From a bacterium HR19 (lineage in GTDB: Bacteria > Calescibacteriota > Calescibacteriia > Calescibacteriales > Calescibacteriaceae), in the NCBI GenBank assembly GCA_002898315.1, contig BEHV01000003.1:1-64000 (forward strand): 64,000 nucleotides of DNA, given 5' to 3'. A model generated the notes under the pieces. That model was not told where the DNA came from and ran no database searches. It saw only the letters and a program-made list of their open reading frames with translations. Numbering within the stretch: position 1 is the first letter of the stretch; each line of letters begins with the position of its first letter. This document shows, piece after piece, positions 17,930-25,844 of the stretch. The position numbers were made by a program, and so were the translations under genes.

Positions 17930-18649
17930 ATGAAGTACCAGAGGAAACTCTCATTCTCAAAACAGGGAAAAGATTTCGTAAAAGAAAAAGAAAAGGAGCT
18001 CATCATATATAAAGAGCCAATCAAAGCACTGAAAAAATTGATACATAAAAAAAAGAAAAAAGTGAAAATAAAAATTCTTGATTTAGGTTGCGGATACGGA
18101 AGAATATCAAAAGTATTAAAGAAATTCGGTAATGTCGTAGGTTTAGATATATCATATCAGGGACTAAAATTAGCGAAAAAGCTAAAAATACCTCTTGTAC
18201 TGGGAGATGGAGAAATTCTACCGTTCAGAAGCAAAAGTTTTGATGTCGTAGTGTGTGCAGAAGCAATTCCATATACAGATAATCCATATAATATGCTCAG
18301 AGAAATAAAAAGAGTTCTTGTAAATAATGGATTACTCTTTTTATCTGTTGAAAACTTATACGGGGGTTTAATCTCTGACCCATTCATAAAAGCGTCAGAA
18401 ATAGAAGATATTATCAGAAGAGGGGAGAGCAAAAAAGCAAAGTATTTCAGAAAAGAAGAAATACTATCCACACTTGAGAAGATGGGTTTCAAGGTAATCT
18501 ATTTCAGACCAGTAGGGTTTGTAAGAGCAGGATTCCTATCAAAATACAAGTTCAGAAATGTTGAAAAGCTTGAGAGATTATGCGCAAAATATGTTCCGCT
18601 TCTTGCGAGAGCGTTTGTTATAATAGCAGTAGCTCCCTCTCATCAATGA
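17930..18649 (+). CDS. Class I SAM-dependent methyltransferase
   Basis: The protein has 239 residues. Motif I is ILDLGCGYGRISK (about residues 46-58), motif II ends VVGLDIS, the third strand region is LGDGEILPF, and motif IV is SFDVVVCAEAIPYTDNP. This is a Methyltransf_11-type fold, often acting on small molecules or quinones. The N-terminal 40 residues are strongly basic. It lies between two B12-binding radical SAM genes, so a shared pathway is likely. The stop TGA at 18647 lies in the loop of a 7-bp hairpin (18637-18643 with 18651-18657), and the frame stays open 61 codons beyond it. The called end is the natural end for the family. Confidence 0.8.
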   Translation: MKYQRKLSFSKQGKDFVKEKEKELIIYKEPIKALKKLIHKKKKKVKIKILDLGCGYGRISKVLKKFGNVVGLDISYQGLKLAKKLKIPLVLGDGEILPFRSKSFDVVVCAEAIPYTDNPYNMLREIKRVLVNNGLLFLSVENLYGGLISDPFIKASEIEDIIRRGESKKAKYFRKEEILSTLEKMGFKVIYFRPVGFVRAGFLSKYKFRNVEKLERLCAKYVPLLARAFVIIAVAPSHQ

Positions 18650-18706
18650 AATGAGGGATTTCGGTGGCATAGCGAGCTTCCACTTATATTTTTCAAAGAG
18701 CAAAAA

Positions 18707-18730
18707 TGTGAAAAATCAAAAATTTTCACA
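18707..18730. repeat. AT-rich inverted repeat
   Basis: TGTGAAAA at 18707-18714 and TTTTCACA at 18723-18730 form a perfect 8-bp inverted repeat with an 8-base loop, in the gap after the methyltransferase gene. It could be an operator or weak hairpin. It lacks the GC-rich stem and T-tract of a classical terminator. Confidence 0.35.
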
Positions 18731-18747
18731 CATACAGAAAACAAAAT

Positions 18748-18753
18748 TAAAAT
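18748..18753 (+). promoter_or_regulatory. -10-like hexamer before a tiny ORF
   Basis: TAAAAT lies 7 bases before the ATG at 18761, the same arrangement as at several larger genes here. AT-rich context makes chance possible. Confidence 0.3.
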
Positions 18754-18760
18754 TATTTTT

Positions 18761-18835
18761 ATGATGGTAGAGAAAATACATACTGGGTGGAGACCCGCTC
18801 CTCCTGTGAGAAAAAGAAAAAAGAAAAATAAGTAA
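18761..18835 (+). CDS. Candidate 24-residue basic small protein
   Basis: The short frame MMVEKIHTGWRPAPPVRKRK (then KKNK) ends at TAA. The tail is highly basic. It is preceded by a TAAAAT hexamer 7 bases before its ATG. It is also in frame with the upstream methyltransferase, so it could instead be the end of a readthrough extension. The Trp/Pro-rich middle and Lys/Arg tail look like real protein and would suit nucleic-acid or ribosome binding. No family recognised. Confidence 0.3.
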   Translation: MMVEKIHTGWRPAPPVRKRKKKNK

Positions 18836-18886
18836 GAAACCTTACCAGCAGTCACCAAGATTGAGTGAAGAATCTTTCATATAAAA

Positions 18887-20248
18887 TTAACTCAAACCGT
18901 TCAGGACATTTGTTCTTTGATTTATTAAACCAGCGGAAATAAGGTATTTCACACCATCTAAAAACCTTATAGAGTAAATTCGCTTCATTTTAAGTGATAG
19001 ATATGATAAACTGAAAAGTTTTAAAACAGGAAGAAGAAAATCTATGTTGTTTCTCATCACAAATTTTGATATATTAAGAAAAAGCTTTGAACCCGCACAC
19101 AGAGGAAATATATCTCTGAACTCTTCCGCTTCCCAATCAAAACAAGAATTAGAACTTATTTTTGTATGAGGAATATAAGTGAATTTTGTAGCGAGTGGCA
19201 GGTCTGTTTTCAAAGCGAAGTTGTACTCAGCAGTTTTGAACCAGTCGTCTATTTCTTCCGAAGGAAGCCCGATAATATTCGTGGTTCCTACATATATTCC
19301 CGCCTTCTTCAAACTTCCGAATGCATTTTCTATAACAGAATTTGAAACACCCTTTTTCTCTAAAAAACCAGCTCTCCTCTCTTCGTTATAGGTTTCAAGT
19401 CCAAAAATAACCAATCTGCAACCTGCATCTTTCAAAATCCTTGCAACATCATCATTTATAAAACTTGCAATAGCGAAAATTGAAAAAGGAAGCTTAACCT
19501 CTTTCTTCCACATATTGCAAAAATCTGAAAGCCATCTCCTGTCATAAACAGGAAATATATCATCTGAAAAATGGACAAAACTCAACGGGTATTTTTCCTT
19601 GACAGAGATAACATCTTGAACAGCTCTTTCGGGAAACTTTTTTCTGAGGCGAAGACCAAAAACATTTTTCAGAGCAGATATATAGCAGAACGAACACGAA
19701 AGCATACATCCCCGAGATATTATAAATCTCTTTACGGGAAAATCGGTCAGAAGTTTATATCTTTCGTATATTTTTCTATCAGGCAGTGGCAGAGAATTCA
19801 GATCAATTTCAAGTGGAGAAAAACCATAGCTTATGTATTTTCCATCCTCTGATCTGAGAAAAATATTTCTCAAATCTGCTTTTTCTCCTGATAGATAAGA
19901 AATAAGATTTAGTGCAGGTAGTTCTGGTTCTCCAAGTATCAAAAAATCAACATCAAGATTGCTATCTGTCATATAGAATGTTGGAAGAGAACCAAACGCT
20001 CCTATCTTCACTTCTTTAAATTCTCTTTTTATTTCCCGAGTAATTCTTCTTGCCCAATTCCAGCCCAATATTTCAGCTTGGATGAAAATTATGTCAGGAG
20101 AAATCTTCTTAATCTCTCCGAGTAAGTTCTTTTCACTCCTTTGAATAAGAAGAAAAACTTCATTACCGTAGGACTTCAAAAATGCCGAAAAATCGCATAT
20201 AATCGGTGATTCGTCTAATAAACTTTCCTGAACTATCAAAATTCTCAT
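18887..20248 (-). CDS. B12-binding-domain radical SAM protein
   Basis: The protein has 453 residues. The N-terminal part has the cobalamin-domain-like pattern (AFGSLPTFYMTD, then LGEPELPALNLI), though the usual GxGE is replaced by LGEPE. The radical SAM motif is CMLSCSFC (about residues 180-187) after IISRG, followed by HFSDDIFPVYDRRW, FGLETYNEERRAGFL and TTNIIGLPSEE. The C-terminal 80 residues include hydrophobic stretches. It is the third protein of this class within 5.4 kb. It runs in the same direction as the inositol-1-phosphate synthase gene immediately upstream (63-bp gap), so the two may be cotranscribed. Confidence 0.85.
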   Translation of the reverse strand: MRILIVQESLLDESPIICDFSAFLKSYGNEVFLLIQRSEKNLLGEIKKISPDIIFIQAEILGWNWARRITREIKREFKEVKIGAFGSLPTFYMTDSNLDVDFLILGEPELPALNLISYLSGEKADLRNIFLRSEDGKYISYGFSPLEIDLNSLPLPDRKIYERYKLLTDFPVKRFIISRGCMLSCSFCYISALKNVFGLRLRKKFPERAVQDVISVKEKYPLSFVHFSDDIFPVYDRRWLSDFCNMWKKEVKLPFSIFAIASFINDDVARILKDAGCRLVIFGLETYNEERRAGFLEKKGVSNSVIENAFGSLKKAGIYVGTTNIIGLPSEEIDDWFKTAEYNFALKTDLPLATKFTYIPHTKISSNSCFDWEAEEFRDIFPLCAGSKLFLNISKFVMRNNIDFLLPVLKLFSLSYLSLKMKRIYSIRFLDGVKYLISAGLINQRTNVLNGLS

Positions 20249-20311
20249 AATTAAAAACCATCAGTATTAATGAACTTTAAACTTTACATCAAAAATAATT
20301 TAAACAGGAGA

Positions 20312-21637
20312 TCAATCGTAATACTCAAGACCAAGATGAGTTATGAGTTCTTCTCCCATAAGGTGTCTTAATCTGTTTTTGAGCTTCATAAGCTGAATGA
20401 AAAGGTCGTGCTCGGGATATATAGTCGGAGCATGCATCGGACTTTTGAAATAAAACGAAAGCCACTCCTGTATCCCCCTCATCCCACTCCTTTGCGCAAG
20501 GTCTAAAAACAAAGCAAGGTCAAGAACAATAGGAGCAGCTAAAATAGAATCCTTACACAAAAAGTTTATCTTTATCTGCATCGGGTAGCCCAACCAACCA
20601 AATATATCTATGTTGTCCCACGCCTCCTTATCATCTCCACGCGGAGGATAAAAATTAATCCTGACCTTATGATAATACTCACCATAAAGCTCGGGATAAA
20701 GCTCTGGCTGTAAAATATACTCAAGAACTCCGAGCTTGCTCACCTCTTTCGTCCTGAACGACTCAGGGTCATCAAGAACCTCACCATCTCTATTACCCAA
20801 AATATTTACAGAAAACCAACCCCTGAGACCGAGAACTCTGGCTTTGAGCATGGGAGCTATAACTGTTTTCATAAGCGTCTGCCCTGTTTTGAAATCCTTC
20901 CCCGCTATCGGCACATTTTTCTCCTTCGCGAGTTCAACCAATGCAGGTATATCAACAGAAAGGTTCGGAGAGCCGTTAGCAAAAGGAACTCCCTCACACA
21001 AAGAAGCATAAGCGTATATCATGCTCGGTGAAATAAGAGGGTGATTATTTCTGAGCGCTTTTTCAAAATCTTCAAGCGTCTGATGAACCTTATCTTCTTT
21101 TATGTATTTTTCTGTACTACCACACCATATCATCACAAGCCGATCACAACCTTTCTCCTTCTTGAAATTCCTTATATCTTCTCTGAGCATTTCAGCAAGT
21201 TCGTATTTACTTTTCGCTTTCTTCACATTTGGACCATCTAACTTTTTGACATATTCTCTATCAAACACCGCTGGCATCGGCTTTATATCAGATACCTCAT
21301 CTCTCGCCAACTCTATGTGGTCCTTTGAAAGAACCCCCGCCTTCAAAGCCCCTTCATAAACGCTATCCGGAAATATATCCCAACCACCAAAGACCAAATC
21401 AGAAACCTCAGCAAGAGGAACAAAATCTTTTATTTTTGGAAATCTCCTTTCGGTCCTTTTGCCCAATCTTATTCTGCCCATCTGAGTCAGAGAACCTATT
21501 GGCAGAGCAAGCCCCCTTCTCACAAGAATCGTTCCCACTATAAAAGTCGTTGCTACCGCGCCCGAAAGACCCGGAAGAAGAACCCCTAACTTACCCACCG
21601 GCTCTTTTATCTCTACACCAGACCTTGTCTTTATCAC
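20312..21637 (-). CDS. ino1: Myo-inositol-1-phosphate synthase
   Basis: The protein has 441 residues with a GTG start. The enzyme converts glucose 6-phosphate to inositol 1-phosphate using NAD. Supporting motifs: GVLLPGLSGAVATTFIVGT at the nucleotide-binding N-terminus, FGGWDIFPDSVYEGA, GSPNLSVDIPAL, the signature GKDFKTGQTLMKTVIAPML, SVNILGNRDG, and near the end DLALFLDLAQRSGMRGIQEW. This is the long bacterial form. In thermophiles inositol phosphate feeds di-inositol-phosphate compatible solutes or inositol lipids; no downstream enzyme for either is visible in the window. It is upstream of, and co-directional with, a B12-binding radical SAM gene. Confidence 0.92.
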   Translation of the reverse strand: MIKTRSGVEIKEPVGKLGVLLPGLSGAVATTFIVGTILVRRGLALPIGSLTQMGRIRLGKRTERRFPKIKDFVPLAEVSDLVFGGWDIFPDSVYEGALKAGVLSKDHIELARDEVSDIKPMPAVFDREYVKKLDGPNVKKAKSKYELAEMLREDIRNFKKEKGCDRLVMIWCGSTEKYIKEDKVHQTLEDFEKALRNNHPLISPSMIYAYASLCEGVPFANGSPNLSVDIPALVELAKEKNVPIAGKDFKTGQTLMKTVIAPMLKARVLGLRGWFSVNILGNRDGEVLDDPESFRTKEVSKLGVLEYILQPELYPELYGEYYHKVRINFYPPRGDDKEAWDNIDIFGWLGYPMQIKINFLCKDSILAAPIVLDLALFLDLAQRSGMRGIQEWLSFYFKSPMHAPTIYPEHDLFIQLMKLKNRLRHLMGEELITHLGLEYYD

Positions 21638-21771
21638 AAAAGATAATTTTTATACATCCCGAAAAGTTTGCGAAAATTTAAAAAATAATCTCCAAATCTG
21701 AAATCTTTAACTTAAAACTTAAAACCTGTTGAAAACATGGACCTCTGAAAAAAGGAGGAGCAAAAAAAGAT

Positions 21772-22977
21772 ATGGAAAAGAAAGCAAAAAAGAACAGCAA
21801 AAAATCAAAAAATAAAAAAACAGGTAAAAAAGAGAAGAGAGAAAAAACCAAAAACAAAAAAGCAAGGGCACAGAAAAAAATCAAAGATAAACCTAAAACC
21901 AAAACAAGAAAAGAACCAAAAACAAAACAAAAGAAAGCAAAAGCTCAAAAGATAACAAAAAAGAAAATTGCAAAAGAAAAAGCAATAAAAAAACAGAAAC
22001 CAAAAATAAAATTCTTCTCAGCTATTTCAGGAAGCTACCCACGCATAGGAGATACAGAAGAACTCCAAAAGCTACGAAGAGCGTGGGCAAAAAGAGAAGT
22101 CGGAGAAATCTCAGATGAAGAATACAGAGAAGTAGAAAAAGAGTTTATAAAACTCGCAATTGAAGAACAAGAAAAAGCCGGGTTAGACATAATCGGCGAC
22201 GGAATGATAAGCTGGTATGACCAAATATCACACTTCGCAAAAAACATAGAAGGAGTAAAAATAAACGGGCTTTTGAGATTCTTTGATACAAACACTTATT
22301 TCAGACAACCCATAATTGACGACTCAACCCCTAACTCCCCACAAATAAAACCATGCACACTTGATGATTTCAGATTCGCAAAAACCATAGCAAAAAAAAC
22401 AGTGAAACCAGTCCTCACAGGTCCCGTAACACTTTCAAAACTCTCAAAAGGAAACTTTGAAAAAGCAATTGAAATATACACAAAACTGATAGAAAACGAG
22501 GTAAAACTCCTCTCACAAGAGGGAGCAGAATACATACAAATAGATGAGCCAGCACTGAAATCAGAAGATTTAGCCAAAGCGCTTCCCTACCTTGAAAGAA
22601 TCTACAACGCAAAAGCAAATCCATCAACAAAAATAATATACTTTTTTTATTTCAGAGATTTTTCAGAGGACTTTGAGAGCTTCCAGAAAATCCCAGCAGA
22701 TATACTCGGGTTTGATATGACATACTCAAAGCTTGAAAACATAATAGCCAGAACAAGAATACAAAAACCCCTTATGCTCGGAATAGTTGATGGAAGAAAC
22801 ACATATATTGAAAAACCAAAAGATGTTATTCTGAGAATAAAAAAAGTTCTCAAAAACTATCCTTTCGATTTTATGATACTTTCTCCTTCGTGCGGACTTG
22901 AGTATCTACCGCGTGATTTCGCTTTCAAAAAGCTCCAAAACCTCGTGAAAATAACAGAAATGCTCAAAAAACTTTGA
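21772..22977 (+). CDS. MetE-like methyltransferase-fold protein with Lys-rich N-terminal tail
   Basis: The protein has 401 residues. Residues 1-80 are low complexity, about half Lys (39 of 80). Residues about 81-401 match the core fold of cobalamin-independent methionine synthase: SGSYPRIGDTEEL, QEKAGLDIIGDGMISWYD, TGPVTLSKLS, YIQIDEPAL, GIVDGRNTYI, SPSCGLEYLPRD. The zinc-binding His-x-Cys expected after the Glu/Asp strand is replaced by IIYFFYFRDF, as in the non-catalytic N-terminal half of full MetE; only the late Cys remains. A GGAGG 13 bases before the ATG supports the start, and no other Met occurs before the core. It may bind folate or a methyl donor without being a methionine synthase. 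Four bases separate it from convergent purC. Confidence 0.75.
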   Translation: MEKKAKKNSKKSKNKKTGKKEKREKTKNKKARAQKKIKDKPKTKTRKEPKTKQKKAKAQKITKKKIAKEKAIKKQKPKIKFFSAISGSYPRIGDTEELQKLRRAWAKREVGEISDEEYREVEKEFIKLAIEEQEKAGLDIIGDGMISWYDQISHFAKNIEGVKINGLLRFFDTNTYFRQPIIDDSTPNSPQIKPCTLDDFRFAKTIAKKTVKPVLTGPVTLSKLSKGNFEKAIEIYTKLIENEVKLLSQEGAEYIQIDEPALKSEDLAKALPYLERIYNAKANPSTKIIYFFYFRDFSEDFESFQKIPADILGFDMTYSKLENIIARTRIQKPLMLGIVDGRNTYIEKPKDVILRIKKVLKNYPFDFMILSPSCGLEYLPRDFAFKKLQNLVKITEMLKKL

Positions 22978-22981
22978 AAAA

Positions 22982-24016
22982 TCACCTTATTGAATCAAGA
23001 AAACTCCTGATTTCATTTATGACCTTTTGAAGAGTGGGAACACCTTTGAACCATTCTCTCCCTGTAATTTCATTACAACACGCCAAATACATAAGCGAAA
23101 CAAGTTTTTTGAGTTCTTCTGGCAACCTCGGTGGTGGAGTTCTCACAAGCTTTCTCCAGTTTATCTTATCTCTCTTTTTCGCTTCCTCCAACTCATAAAA
23201 CCATTCCGTCTTTCTGTAAAAGACCCTCAAAATCTCTTTGCTTATGTGGAAACCATCTTTTGTAAATCTGCATTCATCGGGAGTCCCAAGTACATCAACA
23301 AACATCAGCTCACCCTTCTCATCAAGAGCGAATTCAAACTTCCCATCTTCATTAGATATATCTGCCCTCTGAGCAAATTCCGTTATCAATTTTGATGCCA
23401 AAACCGCCTTCTTTTTTATCTCATCAAAAACACTTTCATCAATACCTGTAAGCTCTTTCGCTTCTTCCCACGAGATATATCTATCTATCTCTTCAAGTTT
23501 TGTTGAAAGCTCTATGAATGTATCTGGGAGCTTTACTCCCGGCTCCGGAAAGTACTCTAATCTAAGGTCAGAGGGACTCAATTTTCCTTCCCTCAACCTT
23601 TTGAAAACACTTGACCCTTCTGGAAGAGAATTCCTGTAAATGACTTCAAAAGGGATGAGAAAATTCGCTTTCAAATTTTTGAATTCAGAGTAATCGTATG
23701 TGTGATCTTTTACTTTTGGTTTTATAACTCTGACAAGTTTCACAACCATCTCCGCAGATGGTTCCTTGAGTTCGTCTAACCTTTTGATTTTCCCATCTTC
23801 AACAAGACCTATGTAGTGAGTTTTATAAGAATTTTCTTCAAGCTTTTCAAAAAAGAATGCCCCCATTATGCAAAGAGATCTACCCTTCAGTGGGATTTCA
23901 TCTGGCATCTTTCCCCAGTCAAAAACAGAAAATCTATCTGAAAAAACAAATTTTCCCAATCCACAGCTTGAATCCTTCGGCTTTTCAATAACCACAAGGT
24001 CTTTTACGCTTCCCAT
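22982..24016 (-). CDS. purC: Phosphoribosylaminoimidazole-succinocarboxamide synthase (SAICAR synthetase)
   Basis: The protein has 344 residues, the longer form seen in archaea and some bacteria. The enzyme joins aspartate to CAIR in purine synthesis using ATP. Motifs: GKFVFSDRFSVFDWGKMPDE near the N-terminus, IPFEVIYRNSLPEGSS (the conserved VRN-type motif), and LMFVDVLGTPDECRF corresponding to the E-x-L-TPD-x-x-R motif. It stands alone, without other pur genes, and converges on the MetE-like gene with a 4-bp gap. Confidence 0.88.
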   Translation of the reverse strand: MGSVKDLVVIEKPKDSSCGLGKFVFSDRFSVFDWGKMPDEIPLKGRSLCIMGAFFFEKLEENSYKTHYIGLVEDGKIKRLDELKEPSAEMVVKLVRVIKPKVKDHTYDYSEFKNLKANFLIPFEVIYRNSLPEGSSVFKRLREGKLSPSDLRLEYFPEPGVKLPDTFIELSTKLEEIDRYISWEEAKELTGIDESVFDEIKKKAVLASKLITEFAQRADISNEDGKFEFALDEKGELMFVDVLGTPDECRFTKDGFHISKEILRVFYRKTEWFYELEEAKKRDKINWRKLVRTPPPRLPEELKKLVSLMYLACCNEITGREWFKGVPTLQKVINEIRSFLDSIR

Positions 24017-24140
24017 AAAAGTAAAAATTTAAAGAACTCGCTCTGATGTAGTTATTTGAAGAAAAACCCTCAGTGCACCTAAAACAATTCCCTATTATAA
24101 AATCATTTTCTCATCTATTTATAAAAAATTTGAAAATCAG

Positions 24141-24695
24141 GTGAAAAAATCAGCTGAGAAGAAATTTTTAACTATGGAATCAATAGTAAAACTCCTTGAA
24201 GAACACAGATTGATAGAAAAAGGATTAGATGTACTTGAATCAATTTTATCTCAAAAGATTGATAAAAATAAGCTTGAATATATGCTAAAATTCCTCAAGG
24301 TCTTTATTGATAAGTGCCATCACGGTAAAGAAGAAAATTTCCTCTTCCCGCGACTTGAAGAAAGGGGTCTCAATTTAAGAGCCGGACCAATAGCGGTCAT
24401 GCTTTCAGAACACGAGCAGATGAGAAATATGATAGCACAAATTGAAAAAGAAGTTGAAAAACCAGAATCAGACGAAGAAAAAGTAAAGAGAATAGCAGAA
24501 GATTATGTCCAAGCTCTGAGAATGCATAAGCTCAAAGAAGAAAGCGTCCTTTTCAAAATAGCAGAGCAAATCCTTGATGAAAATGACGATAAAGAACTAT
24601 CAGAACTCTTTGAAAAATTTGAAGAAGAAGAAATCGGCAAAGGAGTACACGAAAAATTTCACAAAATGATAGAAGAACTTGAAAAAAAGATATAA
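24141..24695 (+). CDS. Hemerythrin-like HHE domain protein
   Basis: The protein has 184 residues from a GTG at 24141, or 173 from the ATG at 24174, which starts MESIVKLLEEHRLIEKGL and directly precedes the domain. The shorter start is plausible. Four-helix bundle with iron ligands: EEHR, DKCHHGKEENFLFPRL, LSEHEQMRNMI and MHKLKEESVLF. Such domains bind di-iron centres and oxygen or nitric oxide, often in redox or nitrosative stress defence. The C-terminal 50 residues are acidic and helical. The gene converges on ftsZ with a 21-bp gap. Confidence 0.85.
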   Translation: MKKSAEKKFLTMESIVKLLEEHRLIEKGLDVLESILSQKIDKNKLEYMLKFLKVFIDKCHHGKEENFLFPRLEERGLNLRAGPIAVMLSEHEQMRNMIAQIEKEVEKPESDEEKVKRIAEDYVQALRMHKLKEESVLFKIAEQILDENDDKELSELFEKFEEEEIGKGVHEKFHKMIEELEKKI

Positions 24696-24716
24696 ACTCT
24701 GTCAAGCTATCTGACT

Positions 24717-25796
24717 TTAAATTATTCTTTTCCTCCTCCTCATAAACGACGGTATATCGTAGAAATCCTTTCCATCTTTCGTTATCTCTGTCACTATCTC
24801 CTCTTTCTTATCTTCCTCTTGCAAGATTTTTATCTTCTCATTCAGCCCCGTTGCTATGACAACTACTCTTACCTTATCTCCGAGTTTGGGGTCTATTGAT
24901 ACTCCGAATATTATGTTTGCTTCTTCTGCGACTTTTTCTCTTATCGCTTCTGCTGATTCCTTCGCCTCAAACAGAGAAAGCGATTCACCTCCCGATATAC
25001 ACAGGAGAACATTTGTAGCCCCGTCTATCTTTATATCTCCATCAAGGAGTGGGTTTTCAACAGCTAACCTTGCAGCTTTCACAGCTCTCCCATCTTTGCT
25101 TGACTCATCGCTCTCGCCCATACCAATAAGAGCATAACCCTTGTCTTGCATCACAGTTCTCACATCTGCAAAGTCAATATTTATAAGCGCGGGAACAGTT
25201 ATAAGATCTGAGATGGACTTGACCGCTCTCACGAGAACACCGTCTATCAACCTGAAACTTTCCTTCACAGAAATATTCTTACCACATATCTCAAAAAGCT
25301 TATCGTTTGAAATCACAATCAAGGTATCAACAACATCTCTCAGAGCAGAAATACCTTTGAGGGCATTTTCCATTCTCTTTTTTCCTTCAAAGAAAAACGG
25401 TTTTGTGACCACCGCAACCGTAAGAGCTCCTATTTCTTCTTTTGCTATCTGAGCGATCACAGGAATAGCTCCTGTTCCTGTTCCACCACCCATACCAGCA
25501 GCTAAAAACACCATGTCAGAACCCTCAAGAACTTGCTTTATTCTCTCCGAATCTTCCTCTGCCGACCTTCTGCCTATTTCAGGATTGCCCCCTGCTCCGA
25601 GCCCTCTCGTGAGTTTAACCCCTATTTGAACCTTTGTTTGTGCTTTGTTCAGAGCAAGTACCTGTGCATCTGTATTTACCGCAATAAGCTCAACACCTTC
25701 AACACCCTCTTCAGACAGAGAGTTTATTATATTGCATCCACCACCACCCACACCCACAACTTTTATAACTGGCTTGAATTCACTGAAAGGTTCCAT
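24717..25796 (-). CDS. ftsZ: Cell division protein FtsZ
   Basis: The protein has 359 residues. A tubulin-like GTPase that forms the division ring at midcell. The tubulin signature GGGTGTGA is at residues 103-110, preceded by VGVGGGGCN near the N-terminus. NTDAQ, the T7 region NIDFADVR and the C-terminal peptide [11 protein letters not shown], which binds FtsA, are all present. A strong Shine-Dalgarno AAGGAGGTGA lies before the ATG. It is the last gene of ftsQ-ftsA-ftsZ, 48 bp after ftsA. It is somewhat short because the variable C-terminal linker is only about 20-30 residues. Confidence 0.97.
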   Translation of the reverse strand: MEPFSEFKPVIKVVGVGGGGCNIINSLSEEGVEGVELIAVNTDAQVLALNKAQTKVQIGVKLTRGLGAGGNPEIGRRSAEEDSERIKQVLEGSDMVFLAAGMGGGTGTGAIPVIAQIAKEEIGALTVAVVTKPFFFEGKKRMENALKGISALRDVVDTLIVISNDKLFEICGKNISVKESFRLIDGVLVRAVKSISDLITVPALINIDFADVRTVMQDKGYALIGMGESDESSKDGRAVKAARLAVENPLLDGDIKIDGATNVLLCISGGESLSLFEAKESAEAIREKVAEEANIIFGVSIDPKLGDKVRVVVIATGLNEKIKILQEEDKKEEIVTEITKDGKDFYDIPSFMRRRKRII

Positions 25797-25844
25797 AAAT
25801 AATTCACCTCCTTTTTGCCAAACTTTTCACTCAAATTTCTTATG

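Noticed and set aside
18643-18858. Minus-strand ORF of 71 codons in the gap after the methyltransferase
   Set aside because: It has no ribosome site or family likeness, and it lies opposite the more plausible plus-strand small ORF.
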